Source: Hyposmocoma kahamanoa
Lineage: Eukaryota > Arthropoda > Insecta > Lepidoptera > Cosmopterigidae
Direction of reading: 5' to 3'
NCBI RefSeq assembly: GCF_003589595.1
Contig: NW_020654810.1
Location: 16,389,113-16,453,112 of the forward strand
DNA length: 64,000 nt
Below are positions 8,973 through 22,254 of this stretch, piece after piece (positions within the stretch are counted from its first letter, which is position 1; each line of letters begins with the position of its first letter). The notes below the pieces were generated by a model, which was not told the DNA's origin, searched no databases, and worked only from the letters and a program-made list of their open reading frames with translations. A program made the position numbers and the translations under genes.

Positions 8973-11900
8973 CACTATAATAAGCATGTACGTCCAACTT
9001 ATCCAAAGTAACGATTTTGATAAACAATTACATACAATTTTTTATGCTCTACTTATAGAGTCGAACCATAATTTAAATAATTACTGCTTAAAATGTATAC
9101 GATTGCGTGATGGATCGTAGTAAGCTCACTTACATATAATAATTAATTGACCATTACAAACACGTAACCTTTCCTCCACGAGTACATAAAAGAAGTAGAA
9201 CTTTGCCGTCTACGAAATACAAGTCATGAGCAAAATTAAGTTATCATTCAAAGGCTAGTGTCATAAACTTGTACAAAAAAAATGTTTGTAGAATACGATA
9301 CTTGTTTTAAATTTCATCTTGTAAAATATTGGATAGACCCTCTCTAACATAAAACAAGAGTCGATTGAACTAACTGACTGATCCTGATTAAGTTGATCTG
9401 AAGTGTTTTCATCGCAACTCCGTGGGTTTGGAAAGTTTTTTTTTATGGTAAACATTATCTTCCTAACAAAAAGAAACAAATCCGAAACAATTTAATCCGC
9501 ACCACCAACTTTTCATCCGAAAAGCTCATCAATAACCTGTATATAGGAAAAAAGGCGAAATAAATTCCAAGAGCAATGACATATATTAGTGGCCCGTAAC
9601 TCAGCCGCGGAAGGCACGCACGAGTGGTGGCGTGTCACCTTGTTTTCCTTACAAAACAACGAACATTCAAAGGCTTGCGTATCTATCATTGGCAAACATC
9701 ATTTTTGTGCGCGTCTCGGCTCATTTCACTGGCCGTCTTCGCCACGAAGTCATTGCTATGGCAAACTAGCAGCGGAAATATATATGATCCTCGATGGAGC
9801 TTAGCCAGTACTCGAAGACCTGTTATATTCTGATACCGAAACGTCTGTTACCATGTTCAATAAAGACCATGACAAGCAGGGCAGGTCAAACTATGGTGGG
9901 TATATTTTCGGCTCAGACGAAGCGAAGCGAAACGGAGGTTTGAGGTGGCATCGTCACTAAATAGGCTCACCGTTTTCGGTATTGTGTCCCCTCCCTCGTG
10001 TTACGACTATTCGCTGCTAATAAATAACAAATCGATGCCAGGATAAAATATATATGGTTTCCTCGTAGAGATTTCTTGGGTGGTAGATACCCCACATATT
10101 TTCTAAGAAAGGGTAAAAAGGGTATGGAGGAATGAATTTCAATGTTCACTGCTCTCTAATTTTCGTATATAACTACGTCTTATATAATATGTCTTTTTTC
10201 CCAATATTATCGTGGTATCATGAGATTGACCAGGTATTCTGTATGTATTTTAGCTTAGTATTTTGTAATGAAATTACCTACCCTCATTATTCCCGTACCG
10301 CGTTAGATTTTAATTAAAATCTATGAAATTCGTATAAAGGGCCGCCATCTTTTATCGCCAATGGAGGACCCTTGCAGCAGTTACTACAGCAAATACAATG
10401 TTAAATTTGCTTTTGTAATCCCCATTACACAAAAACAGGTTGACCCAAATATTCAGCCTGGGTGAAATATCGTTGCGCCGTCATTTATGCAAGTTCGCAA
10501 AAACGAATCCCGTTTCATTCGCAGCCGAGCGAAAAACGGCCCTTTCTTATTAGCGTAAGACAGAAAATGATTTACGCAAATTTTCCTGCGCGCCCAGCAT
10601 GTGCCCTTTGACACGTGTCATTTATATGACATTTAAGAATCTCTCACTCCGTATTTAAATTAAAAATAAAAATGTCTTATAGTTTATACCTTAATTGATA
10701 GCACAAAAGTTCGAAGTACTGTCGTCACTGCATTAGACATCTTAAATTGTCTAAGAAAAATGTCGAGAATATCATTTCATAACGGAAAAGTACCTACCAA
10801 ATATTTGAAATTGATTCGGTTGTAATAATTTAATATCAGATATTTCTTAGACCCTAATACCTCTACAGGGTTATTATCCCCGGAGCGTAATCAGTTGGGT
10901 CGGGTTATCCTCGCAAGAAATGTAAAAATATCCGCTGTTTATTTGTATCAAACTCAGGCAAGAGGCAACCCAAACGCGTATTCAAACTGAATATGAATGC
11001 AAACTGCCCTGGCGAACGGGCGGAATGGCGAAAATCAAATTAGGTATGGCGTGAATACTTCACGGCGACGTCGGGAAAAAAATTGAAATCAAATATTCAT
11101 TGACTTTCAACCGGATAAGCCGGCCCACAGCCATTTCAATACATTTTATTATCTATTTTTTGCTGCGACGAGGACCGCCCGCGAACGGCCTCGCAAGACG
11201 ACAAATTTTCTGGGCACTAGATTTATTAATTCTTACAATACACTTTCTTTTTCAGGGTTCACTACGCAAATTTCGTCCCCTTTTTTAGGGTGCGTAAGCA
11301 GTTTTAGCTTTCCCCGAGTTTTATCACCACTCTAATAAAATTTTGTGAATATGGCCTTTTCGGAGGTATTAATTTTTATTGTTAGAGCTACTTTAAATAT
11401 CACCATATCTTGTCGCGGCATATTTTGCAAGACTTTGTGTCGACTTAGTGTATTGTTATTATTTCACAAAAATGTACAACACAGCAGCTTTGTTGAATTT
11501 CGATTTCATTTGTAGCTATGACAAATTTATTTAATAACTATAAATCATATGTTGAATGGGGACTTAATTCAAAGGGCGATTTTTTATGTAAAGCTGTTGA
11601 ATCTGTGAACAAAATAAAAACCTTTTAGCCTTTTCAGTACATTAAATATGCGCGAATAATGCGTTTAATAGCACCCTTTACTGTTATTTACGACTTTTGC
11701 CGTTGAAAAAAAATAATTAACGATGTCCCCACATAGAATTTCTATTGTCTTTTTTTTTCAGAATTAAATTTTTAAATCCAAGTGCGTTATTAATACCTTT
11801 TCAACATTTTTCTGCTTTTAATTTCACGCGTATTCTGCTTCAAATGCTTACGCCGACGTACGCGTATGCCGAGAAGTAATAATAAAGGAAGCGTTACCAA

Positions 11901-12929
11901 ATGTGTGTTCGCGTTCGTTTGGCATTCAAAGTGGCAGCCAAGCTTGACGCAAATGCCATTATACAAAGGTAAAACGCGACATGTGAGAGGCGAAGTTCAT
12001 AAATATTAAACAAAAAAAACTAGCGGAACCAATCTCGGCGGGATGGCTTCCATTTGATCGCACGCGTCGCCTTTCACGCCGGTGGGACACATTTCTTCGA
12101 GTGTCTAGCTACCGTGAAAATTTCACCTCCAACTTTGCATAAGAGTAGTGTTATCTATATTTCATTCGATGTCGTTCGTGATGTGTAAAGACGCCTATTG
12201 CGTGAATCATAAATGGCAATCGTTTTCGTCGAGTTTCATTGAGTCTGGGTGAAGAGCGAATATCTGCGGGTTAGTTTTGGTATATTATGTCTTCGACGTG
12301 CCGATATTTTGTGTAGGAAATCGACTTGTTTATAGTTTTTTTTATGGACTATGGATTTTTTTTTATAGCGGGCCATGACATATTACAAAAAACAACGAGA
12401 ATGAAAATGTAAAGCAAGAAATACACAAAGGAAGCAAAAGTGTGCGTATTTAATAATTATTCATATACGCAAATTTTGAAAATGATTTTATCGAATACTT
12501 ATGAACATAGTAAATCTTTTCTTCACAATATATTGTTAAGTTAAAATACGACACGCTATGATGACGTTTGTCCGCTCATCGACTTTCGTATTAATTGATA
12601 ACTACGTTGAAGGTGCTAATTGCTGTGAATAGTGACGTGCAGTAAAATTTATGGATGTATAATTTTACCACACAACTCGGCATTTGGTTATCAAAATTCG
12701 AAATTTTAAATAATGAAATCTAATACGATCGTCACTGATAGGATCGCTGTCCAGCACAACTTCTAACTCGCGTCATAGCACAATGCAAAAAAAGCACTTT
12801 CGAATTGACGATATATTAATAAACAATTTTATTATCGTTTTTTTAAAACTTGTTTTAACCAGCTACCCCTTGCAATACTAGTGATAAATCTAGAAACTTA
12901 TAGATGCTACTGGCATTTGATTATAAAAA
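8973..12929. other. Unique-looking Rbp6 intron
   Basis: Nearly 4 kb without recognisable repeats or coding. Compared with the rest of the window it is richer in CpG and mixed sequence (for example 10330-10610, 10870-11070, 11820-12110). That is what conserved intronic elements near an exon may look like, but conservation cannot be judged from one genome. Confidence 0.4.
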
Positions 12930-13260
12930 TTTTTAACCGACTTCAAAAAACAAGGAGGTTCTCAATTCGACTCTTCGCTCGACTTCGACTCTCAATTCGC
13001 GATAACTCCGGTATTTGTGAACCGATTTTCATTTCATTTTGAAGAAAATCATTAATTTAGGAGCAATTACTTTAATGGTTGATTTTGCTATTTCTCCAAT
13101 TCAAGGCGTTTTTCTCTCAATATACTTTGAGTAGTGAGAACCGATTTTTATTATCTCCAATGTCAAGTCCTGTATAGTGGCGAACTAGGGGATATTTCAA
13201 TAAAACTTAGCAAATAGGCGTAATTCCACGTACTTTTAAGATCGGTTTTTTTAGTACTTT
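12930..13260 (+). repeat. Interspersed repeat starting ttaaccgacttcaaaaa
   Basis: The segment begins ttttaaccgacttcaaaaaa, then caaggaggttctcaattcga, a block I recognise as a frequent interspersed repeat in moth and butterfly genomes. It ends near gatcggtttttttagtac. No coding or tRNA boxes. Class not established here. Confidence 0.55.
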
Positions 13261-14380
13261 GTACTGAGATTATTCGATAATGAATTGAGACCTCGCTATT
13301 GTAATCTGTCAAAACGGCCATCATAGCATAGCCCGTATTGTAGGTGAACTTCGTCTTACGTAAAACGTAGTATATACGCCTCCAGAACTCTTTTCTACGT
13401 TTTATCCGGTAGAAAACCTCATATAGTTTTCATGATTCCTAAGAAAATGGTCTACGTTCCTTTTATTGCAATTCAATCCACAAAACACTTCAATCTAGCT
13501 ATTTTCGTACATTCTCGAGCAATCCTAATACTAGCGAAGCTTTTGAAGTAGAGCACTCAGACTGTGTAAAGTTTGCAATTTTAAGTGTGTAAGTTGAGAC
13601 AAAGGAATCTGACCTTTAAGGTGAGACAATAGGAGTTGAGTAGGGAGTTTTATAAGTTTGTAAGTGTACGTTCGCCGAGTGCTAAGTGGTAGCACGTGGC
13701 AGCCTCCCTCGGGAGAGGCGGGAATACACCGGCTTAGATGCATCTTGCGGGGAACCAACAGCCCCTGTTAATATTACGTGTATTACAATTAATTCACTTT
13801 AAAACAATGTTAACTGGAAGCTGTGTAGGTAAGTTTTAACAGAATGTTAGAGATGTATTTGAAGTGGAAAATTGTTCTGACACCTTGTTCGTTTTGATGG
13901 CAACGTCTGTAGAACTAAAGTTACGAAACTGACTTGAATTACTACTACTATTTAAAACGACTATTTAAAAAAATTCTATTTCATTTTAGCATCATAGTAT
14001 TTGCACCACCAGAAAAAAGATACAAACACTAAAAGATAAAAACAAAATGTATTTTTAATTTATAATTATTTTTTAAATAATAATTGTTACTTTGTTCTCA
14101 CGAATACCACCTGATTTAAACAATTTGATCTAATAGTTACTATCAACCGCTTTGGCAAGCGTGCTCATTGAAAATCTGAGTGTATAGTTACTGACATGGC
14201 AAATGTTAGAAAACCAGTTTGTTAACCATCGCACAGGTGTAATGACATTGTGGAGATTCTGTTCAAAGTAGATATTGTATTTAAACGTGAAATTGTTATC
14301 GAATCTATTTGAAAGATATTTGAGTTCCTAATATTTCAATGTTTCGATTTGGATTTATCGCATTTATTCACATTTGTAAG
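13261..14380. other. No recognised feature
   Basis: Intron with one GC-rich patch at 13665-13765 that can form short stems. A 75-codon minus frame there has no resemblance to known proteins. Confidence 0.45.
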
Positions 14381-14659
14381 GTTTTGTATGATGCTAAGTG
14401 AAGGGACGAATTAGTCGTGGTGATATGCGATGGTATGCGACACGTCTATCTATAACTGTTCTAATGCCACTCAAGAGCTTTAAATTTCAACTGCCACTAC
14501 GTCTGATAGCTAGAGGCATAAGTAGATAAGTTCCATGTGCCTGTAATTTCACCAGCAGCCTTACCCTTCAAATTGAAATGTTCACATTATTGCTAGGCGG
14601 CAGAAATAGGCAAGGTGGCAGTACTTCCCTAACTCTTTCACAAGGAGTTCTACTGATAC
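14381..14659 (+). repeat. Family A dispersed repeat, diverged near full-length copy
   Basis: Recognised by gagctttaaat, agttccatgtgcctgtaatt, tcaccagca, ggcggcagaaataggcaagg, gtggcagtacttccct and a caaggagttctactgat end. The central 'cactgccactgcgcc' block is degraded. Confidence 0.8.
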
Positions 14660-16250
14660 GAAATCTGCACTGCTAAAGTTTGAAAACGTATATCGCACTG
14701 TTATTACTATAGTGTTGTAACTCAAAATATGTGAAATTTAATATTATATCATTACTGAACGTAAAATTTGATTCTCTACAAGTCAAAAATATATTGTTAC
14801 AATATTATAAGAAATAATCAAAAGATATCCACTTAATTCAAAATGCCCTCACACTATATGTGAGCTAGTTCTGGCCAAAATAATCCTTATTCAAAAATAT
14901 TAAATTATTTTCTCCATTTTATTTTCAAACATATTTGAGAAATTGTTTAAGTGTCTATAATAAACCATAACATACATAAATTTTCATGATTTTTTTCGGG
15001 AAGTGAGTAATTCGTATCTCATCGATTCTGAGAAAGTCCAGTTTTTGAGTTAATACTCAAACAGTGCGTATTAACAGTGCGATATTATTATCGTATAAAT
15101 AAATGTATATAAGAATATTTATATTTTATTGTTGAACTAGTGAATCTACGTCGAAAGTAAAACGCCTGTGGAATACCTGAGTATTTTCATTTTCAACACA
15201 GTCAAGAAATCTTAGAAGAGCCACGTTTCGATACGAATCAACCGAGTTTCCCGGGGGAAGATGTGGCTAAAATGCATCTCGGCTCGGTGTGATGCATGAG
15301 ATAAAGTAGAAAAGTGGAATTCGCTCCAGGGACCGCTCCATAATCATCTGCTTACATCGAATTTTGCTTCAGAGTTGTAAAGTTAGTGTTCACATGGCGT
15401 GATTAAATCAAAACTTATACGTGACTGTTGTAACAATTACACAGCCACTTTTCTGAATGTCAGATATAATAAACTGAGTAGATAATATGTAAAGATATGA
15501 CATATGAGATATGATATGAGCTACAATAAAAATATCCAAAGCGTCATTTTTAATTACATATCTCGAATATCATTAACGAAGAAGAATAGTAACGTTTTAT
15601 GTCTGTAATTACCCTTTATAGCAGCAATAGGTACACAACAACAAAATAAAAAGTAAAAATTATAACATTCACTTTGCGAAAGAAGATCACAAACACAGCT
15701 TGTAACAAAATAATCAACTTGTCTCATGATTCAACACGTCCATATTCCATCAAGACCTATTTAACAAAAATTAGATTTTTTTTTGTTCAAAGCTATTGTA
15801 ATATATCATGTTCTATCCACATATACGAGTGTTTATTTGTCCCGTAGACGGTCCGTAGTTATTCATCCGATTACGATAAAACTTTCATTAGTTGTGCTCG
15901 CAAAACTTTCTGAAGTATTAGAACCATTTTCAAATATCAAGTGGGCCAGTTGTTTTAACAAATGTGTCCACAGCCAAAAGGCTGTATTTTTACAAGTGCA
16001 CTTCTCCCTTATGCGATTTTCTTTTGTTTCAATAAACGTGTCTAAACAATATACCGTAAAGGTTCATTATTTAATGGGAATCATAAAGGTATATTGAATT
16101 GTTTAATTTAATTAGTTTAATTTAATTTATTATTTTGTAATTGTGATCATATAAGATATAGCATTAAAAGGTTGCATTTTGTACAATGTAGAAATAATCC
16201 TCATCGCTTATAATTTCTTGATAATAATATCAATTACAATATTATGTGCG
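14660..16250. other. No recognised feature
   Basis: AT-rich intron. The 104-codon + frame at 15783-16097 starts in a T-run, has no domain resemblance and is probably chance. Confidence 0.4.
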
Positions 16251-16553
16251 TTTTTTTATATAATATCAAGTGACGGGGCGAAGAAGTCATGCGCCTGATT
16301 GTAAGCTACACGCCTGTTCATAACAGTTGCAGTGCCACTCAAAGCTTTAAATCGCAACGATCTGAGGAACACTGCCACTGCACCCGTCACCCTGAGACAT
16401 ATGTTGACAAGTCCCATGTACCTGTAATTACACCAGCACCCTTACCCTTCTAAACCAGAACACAGTAATGCTAACATTACTGCTTGGCGGCAGAAATAGG
16501 TAAGGTGGCAATACAACTCTGGACAAACTTTTTCACAAGGAGCTCTCTGCTAC
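16251..16553 (+). repeat. Family A dispersed repeat, near full-length copy
   Basis: One of the best copies. It has a T-rich start, caagtgacggggcgaagaag, the gtaagctacacgcctgttca block, cagtgccactcaaagcttta, cactgccactgcacccgtca, then caccagcacccttaccctt, attactgcttggcggcagaa, and the end caaggagctctctgctact. Confidence 0.88.
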
Positions 16554-16842
16554 TGCTGCGTGTATGGTAAAGACGGTGGTACCCCATGTAAGAGTAATCG
16601 CGTCTCAATTGACAGGTCGACTATTCGAATCTCTAACGGCGGCATCATAGTAATATAGACGTCCAGCAAACTACGGGCTTAGCACTGTGTGTTTCTCTAC
16701 CAGCGAATACGCGTGTAAGGTCCACAACTTTTGGAAAACGTGTGAAGTTCTCAATCCATACGTGACCAATGTGACTAACTTTTTGACCTAAAACCTCGTA
16801 TGGCGAACTAAGTCAACATTATTTAGTTAGTACATTTTAACC
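16554..16842. other. No recognised feature
   Basis: Unique-looking intron between two repeats. Confidence 0.45.
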
Positions 16843-16893
16843 TATCGAGTTCTTAAGTTTTCGCGATTGTTACACATAGGAAATGAAACTATT
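16843..16893 (+). repeat. Fragment of the 'family B' repeat
   Basis: tatcgagttcttaagttttc and cgcgattgttacacatagga followed by aatgaaactatt, the same chimeric junction as in the tandem repeat at 20152-20555. Confidence 0.7.
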
Positions 16894-17928
16894 ACACGAT
16901 AGTTACAAAAGTTTTTAATTAAATACCCTATTTTTAAATTTTTTCAAAGAAGTTTCCAATTTACGCTCTATAATGTTTTACATATTATTTTATTTTATCA
17001 ATATATATTATTTATTAATAACATTTTATTGTATAATTTATAAATGGTAATTAGAATAAATTAAAACATATTACTTAGTACTGCAGTCTTATGTCTGCCT
17101 GGGATTTTTCATCAGAGGAAATACATGATGTCAAAGGTGTCAAGGTGGTACGGAAAAACAAACCATCTCCCCTGTTGAAATTAGTACGTTTCTTAATTTC
17201 AATGGCCTCTCGCAGCATCCTGGGTAGAAACATAAGTTTGTTTGTAATTAAGGTCCGAAAAAAATAGTTTCTCTTCCTACATATTAATCTACATAAATGT
17301 TCTACAAAGTATATCAATTTACCGACACTGATACTGGGAACTTTACAACCTGACTACTATGTATATTAGACACATGTCATTTACTATTTTTGCTTTATTT
17401 ATTACTATAGGTTTTAATAACTGTAGGGATTTTGATTTTATGTGTTGTATTTTTTCTTTTTGATTTTTTTATTGTCTTTTTTTAGAAGGCAGTCGCGAGT
17501 TATATTTGATGTTGAAAATGAAATGCGTATATACTTCTTTTTAATAAAAATAACTTCTTTATTTATTTAAATACACCATGCACATACATAGATAATCTTA
17601 CATTGTCGCATAAATTTGAATACTGTAGGTACTAGAGTCGCGATTCTTGACATTTTTTTTGCATTTTTAACACTCGAGACTAATGTTTTCAATACCGGAA
17701 ACATTGAGATTTGAGACTTATGTCGCTCAGTGAAATGTTATTATAAATCTACTAAACCAACAGTCGATATTAATCTGCTTACATGGAAACGGCAACATTT
17801 TAGAGTGAACATTAGCGTAAACCGTGACGATTGAAGAACGACAGTAACAAAATCAAGTCATATCTATCTGAAACTACATTAAACACCCTTTGTTTCTTTT
17901 GTGCCCATTAAACAAACATCATGTTTTT
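16894..17928. other. No recognised feature
   Basis: Very AT-rich. The 80-codon minus frame at 17075-17317 has no known domain. Confidence 0.45.
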
Positions 17929-17995
17929 ATTGATATTTGTTTTACAAGCATATTGATATTTGTTTTACAAACATATTGATATTTGTTTTTCAAAC
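17929..17995 (+). repeat. Short tandem repeat, three units of 23 bp
   Basis: The unit attgatatttgttttacaagcat is repeated three times (17929, 17952, 17975), with one substitution in the second copy and a truncated, slightly changed third. It is a minisatellite-like slippage product. Confidence 0.85.
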
Positions 17996-19940
17996 TTTTG
18001 TAATACAAATAAAATAATAATAATGAAAAATTGATATGTGAACATTTTTAAAATTTATATAATTACTAAAACTTAACCTTTCCCAGAAGTCTTTTTAATT
18101 TTTTGTACCCATTTATTATCCTTGTAGGTTCAGGTATAATAACACTTACTAAATACGAATTCGCTGTTGTTACACTCTCAGTTTATTATTATTTTTAAAT
18201 TTTTCTCCTGTACTTTATTCTGCAAATCCCGCCACCTGTTTTTCGTCTGTTACTTTTTGTATTTATTATTACTCATACAACACGCATTTTGTATTATATT
18301 GTATCATTGTTCAGTAATAACATTACTAATGAACGAAACGTTGTTTAACCTTCTTTAACATCAAACCAAAAAGTAATAAACCGTTTCGTTCACACAAATC
18401 AAATATTTCTAGTACAGTTCTTTATGTTCTTTTCATAGTCATAATGTCACAAAAGCCTATGAAACTGTTCTGTCTCCCATACATTTCATACTAAGGGAAC
18501 CACATTCAGTCCCAAACACAATACGATCAATAATTCCATTGGTATCAACAACAAAGGCTTCTTAAGACCGAATGGCTATAAATCGAAACTACGAATAGAT
18601 CGTCAATGGAGCATTAAGGAGCTGGCGCTCTCACAATATACATTAGGAGTGTGTTTTAGCAAATCACTTCCTAGGACGGAGCCCCAAAAGAGGGATGGAT
18701 AAAAAAATAGTGAGTGCGGGAAATGACATAGTGGAAACTAGAAAGCCATTGACGAGCTCCTTAGGCAAGGTAAATAGAGCAGCAACAATTGAAAAGTCAT
18801 CCATTCTGAGGTAATTGAGTGCAGGTGCTGTGACGCGGCGAACAATGTGACACTCGAACAAATATGCCGACAGTTGTAATTATGATGCTTGAGCTTTACA
18901 TCATTTAATAACGATGAATTACTTTGTAAATTTATATTTTATTCAGGGTTCGAAGTAATAATTCATTGATAAATATGATACTTGGTAATTGATCTTAATA
19001 TTCATAAAATTAATTGTAATGGCATGTGTTTGTATCCGAGAGGTAACAATACGTGTCAAATGTCAATCTCAAAACTTCTTCGATTTTTCTTCGGGTTCAT
19101 TTAATTTTCTCACTGTTTTTCATTGTCAGTCAAAAATTAAAGACACAAAACTATCAATCAGCATTGCTAAGATTCGGATATATATATAGGATAATTATCA
19201 GATAGTTATCATAATAGTAGTCAAAGAAAATAAATATTTTGATCGTTTTGCACCCTGATTTTATTCAACAAATATTTTGATTCGACATTTTTCTATATTC
19301 CACATTTATCTTGTAATGAATGAGAGATATGAAACAGATAGAATTCATATAAGTTTAATTTTTAAAACGTCAGTTATTTCAGCAAATCTAATTTGTCTTA
19401 CGGTAATATTTATTTGCGATAACATAAATTTTGTGTAAATCCACGAGATACCCTATATCATACGAGAATAGAATGAAAATACCAACGAAAACTGAATACA
19501 AAATGGTTGCTTTATAACAAATTGTAGCTTATTCTTCATGCTCATTCTCATTAAAACCCAGAGCGTTCCACTTCACCAACAAATGTCTACTCGACCATAA
19601 CTTGTAATTAGGTAAAATTTCTTGCTTAATCCGAGCAAAGTGCAAACGAGAAACTCACAGGTGGTTGTGAATACGAATTACTGTCTCTACTAAACAGGCG
19701 GATGAGTCAGGTCTCTGTTGTTACGCGTACACTTTGGAATAACTTTGGCTTTGATGTAAACCGCTTGCCTACATTGAAAACGCAGGCACGGCTGCTGGCA
19801 AGGCGCAGCAAAATCAAACACCTCCAGCGAGAATAGAATCGCGCTGATACACTGTGAGTGTGAACAAACGGGTGCGGTGTAATCGCGCCTTAGACGTAGC
19901 CCGCTCCGCAACAAGCACTCGTGCCCATGCCTTCATTGTA
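17996..19940. other. No recognised feature
   Basis: AT-rich intron. Small frames only (up to 74 codons at 19690-19914, minus) with no family match. 18600-18860 is somewhat less AT-rich. Confidence 0.4.
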
Positions 19941-19944
19941 TATA

Positions 19945-20236
19945 AGATATATACATTTACACGTCCCACTGCTAACGGCTGCTGAGGGTTTAGGGCCATA
20001 GTCCGCTATGCTGGTCCAATACAGGTTGAGTACGTCACACGTTTACCGAGGGTTGTGAACCGTCTTCGACGTGCAGGATTCGTCACGATGTATTCTTTCA
20101 CCGAAAAGCTCATGGTAAATTTCAAATTAAACTTCGCACATACATTTTGAGAATCTCAAAGGTACGAGGCCGGATTTTAACTCACCGCCTCTGCATGAGA
20201 AGCCATAGGTCAAACCGTTAAGTTACCACGGCTTTT
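19945..20236 (-). repeat. tRNA-derived SINE-like repeat
   Basis: The same family as 4054-4490 in the same orientation: accacggc-type head at the high-coordinate end, a decayed B box (gagttaaaatccggcc on the minus strand), a body with caaattaaacttcgcacata on the + strand, and the block cgtcccactgctaac. The head part overlaps the first unit of the tandem duplication starting at 20152. Confidence 0.7.
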
Positions 20237-20555
20237 TTAGATTTAGAATAATATCGAGTTCTTAGGTTTTCGCGATTGTTACACATAGGAAATGAAACTA
20301 TTTTTCCGGATTTAAATCGCGTATATTTGTTTTTTCAAACAAAGGTTTGTTCAAAATCTCAAAGGTACGAGCCCGGATTTGAACTCACCGCCTCTGCTTG
20401 AGAAGCGATAGGTCAAACCATTAAGTTACCACGGCTTTTTAGATTTAGAATAATATCGAATTCTTAGGTTTTCGCGATTGTTACACATAGGAAATGAAAC
20501 TATTTTTCCGGATTTAAATCACGTATATTTGTTTTTTCAAACAAAGGTTTGTTTT
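20152..20555 (+). repeat. 203-bp tandem duplication (two units) made of SINE head plus family B repeat
   Basis: Unit 1 is 20152-20354 and unit 2 is 20355-20555. Both begin aatctcaaaggtacgag, pass through the tRNA-like SINE head (caccgcctctgc, taagttaccacggctttt), then tagaataatatcga, a family B fragment (gttttcgcgattgttacaca, ccggatttaaatc) and caaacaaaggtttgtt. They differ at only about a dozen positions, so the duplication is later than the SINE and family B insertions it contains. Confidence 0.9.
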
Positions 20556-20556
20556 T

Positions 20557-20600
20557 GTGAAACTATTTTTCCGGATTTAAATCCGGAAAAATAGTTTCAC
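20557..20600. repeat. Perfect 44-nt palindrome without spacer
   Basis: gtgaaactatttttccggat is followed by ttaa and the exact reverse complement of the left arm, centred on atttaaat. The left arm is the family B motif 'gaaactatttttccggattt', so the palindrome is two family B starts joined head to head right after the tandem duplication. Confidence 0.9.
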
Positions 20601-20669
20601 TTCATATTAGAATAATATACTTTACATTTAAATAAATAAATACGTCTATTCTCAAAGAATAATAATGTA

Positions 20670-20910
20670 TTGTAATGCCTAATAAGGTGACAGACACCCA
20701 CACCACTTGGCTGTTCTCAAAGTAGGTAATAGCCTGTACTATGAATATCAGAACAACGGAATTTATTTTGGGGAACTACCCAGAACACCCAGAAACATTT
20801 TAGGAAAAGTTTATTTCCAAAATTGGTCCTATCGCGAATCAAACCCGGGACCTCCACATCCAGCGCCCACAGAGCAAACTGTTGGTCACCGAGGTCGTCA
20901 AAATTCAGAA
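20670..20910 (-). repeat. tRNA-derived SINE-like repeat
   Basis: On the minus strand a degraded head (ctcggtgaccaacagtttgc) is followed by the B-box-like ggtcccgggtttgattcgcg and a body that ends at cacttggtgtg...gtcaccttattaggca. Related to 890-1050. An 81-codon + frame overlies it and is not a gene. Confidence 0.6.
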
Positions 20911-22049
20911 GAGTTGTTCGTTTTGCCTATGTACAGTAAAATTACTAAATAAATTTTAATAACATCAACCTGATGCAGATTATTATACTTCCATTTAAGA
21001 AAGGTTACTGTTTATAATAATAATAATCTATTTTCATCTAGCTAAAAGTAATAACTGCGTTTATGTTACAGTTTGCGGTGTCTTGTTTTCGGGTGATTGC
21101 CAGCTAGTCACTTAAAGGGTACCATTGTTGCGTTTACGAGGTTTTAAAACAATGTTTGCAGCTTAAATGACACGCATGTCCTTTATTAAGTGGCGGCATT
21201 AAATTCTACGTACTAAAGTAATTACACGCAACTGTCGCGGCAAGTTTTCCTCTAAAACAAAACTAGAGTCCCTCTGTCACATTAACACGAATACTTAAGC
21301 GCGTTATTCGCGCTTGTTTTGGTTATATTAAAGGATGCCTGGCATAATTATCACAAAGCGACTTACAACGCACCCATTTATTAACCATCTTAATTACTAA
21401 GGCCATGTTAATTACACCGGGTAAAACTTAGCGCCTAAAGAGCGCTATCCCGTTAATTTAGTATTAGAAGTCGGTTTTTGAAATCCCTTATGGCATCCGT
21501 CTGTGAGATATCACAAAAGTTTCTTTGCATGATTTCAAACCGTCGTTAATGGCCGCCCTTAACTTTCTCTTAATAAAATTATGGAAAAATTCCTTTGACT
21601 CCTTGGAACAATTACTTTTATTTATGGCCTCTAATAATTTACTGTCACGCTGAATAAAGCAGTGTCAAATTATGGGACGAAACATTTTTATTTCTTAGTA
21701 AATATTACGCCAACACGTAGACATATTTAGCTGGCGTTCCTTTATGATGAATCTTTTATATCTTTCATCTTTACAACAAACGGATGCACACAATGTATCT
21801 GTTTGTATTACTTTATCGAACACATCACACATCTATATCGGGCACATCTTTGCCAAGCACCGTATAAGCAAACATCTTTCGAATCTTTGTGCATTTTCGT
21901 ATTATTAAATAACGATATAAAAGTGGAAATTTAGTGAATTTATATATCTCAAGTAAAAGACCTCATAAGTGTTTGTGATATTTATTATTAATTATTGGTG
22001 AAATATAATATAATAATAAATAATATATAATGCAAAGAAATAATCACCT
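20911..22049. other. No recognised feature
   Basis: Unique-looking intron up to the LINE. No coding seen. Confidence 0.45.
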
Positions 22050-22254
22050 GATTTGTGCGTGACCGACACACGCTTGCGGAGTGTTCCTAATTTCGCCGTT
22101 ATTACTATCGGTGGACGGGTTATAACTGCCTACACTTAACCGCTAGCCGGTTTGCCGTCACCGTGTCAAAGATTAAGTAACGTATCGAGTATCAATTTGT
22201 GCCTATTATTTGTGTGTCTCTCGGAGGAATCTAGGGAATTTGGCTTAAACGAAA

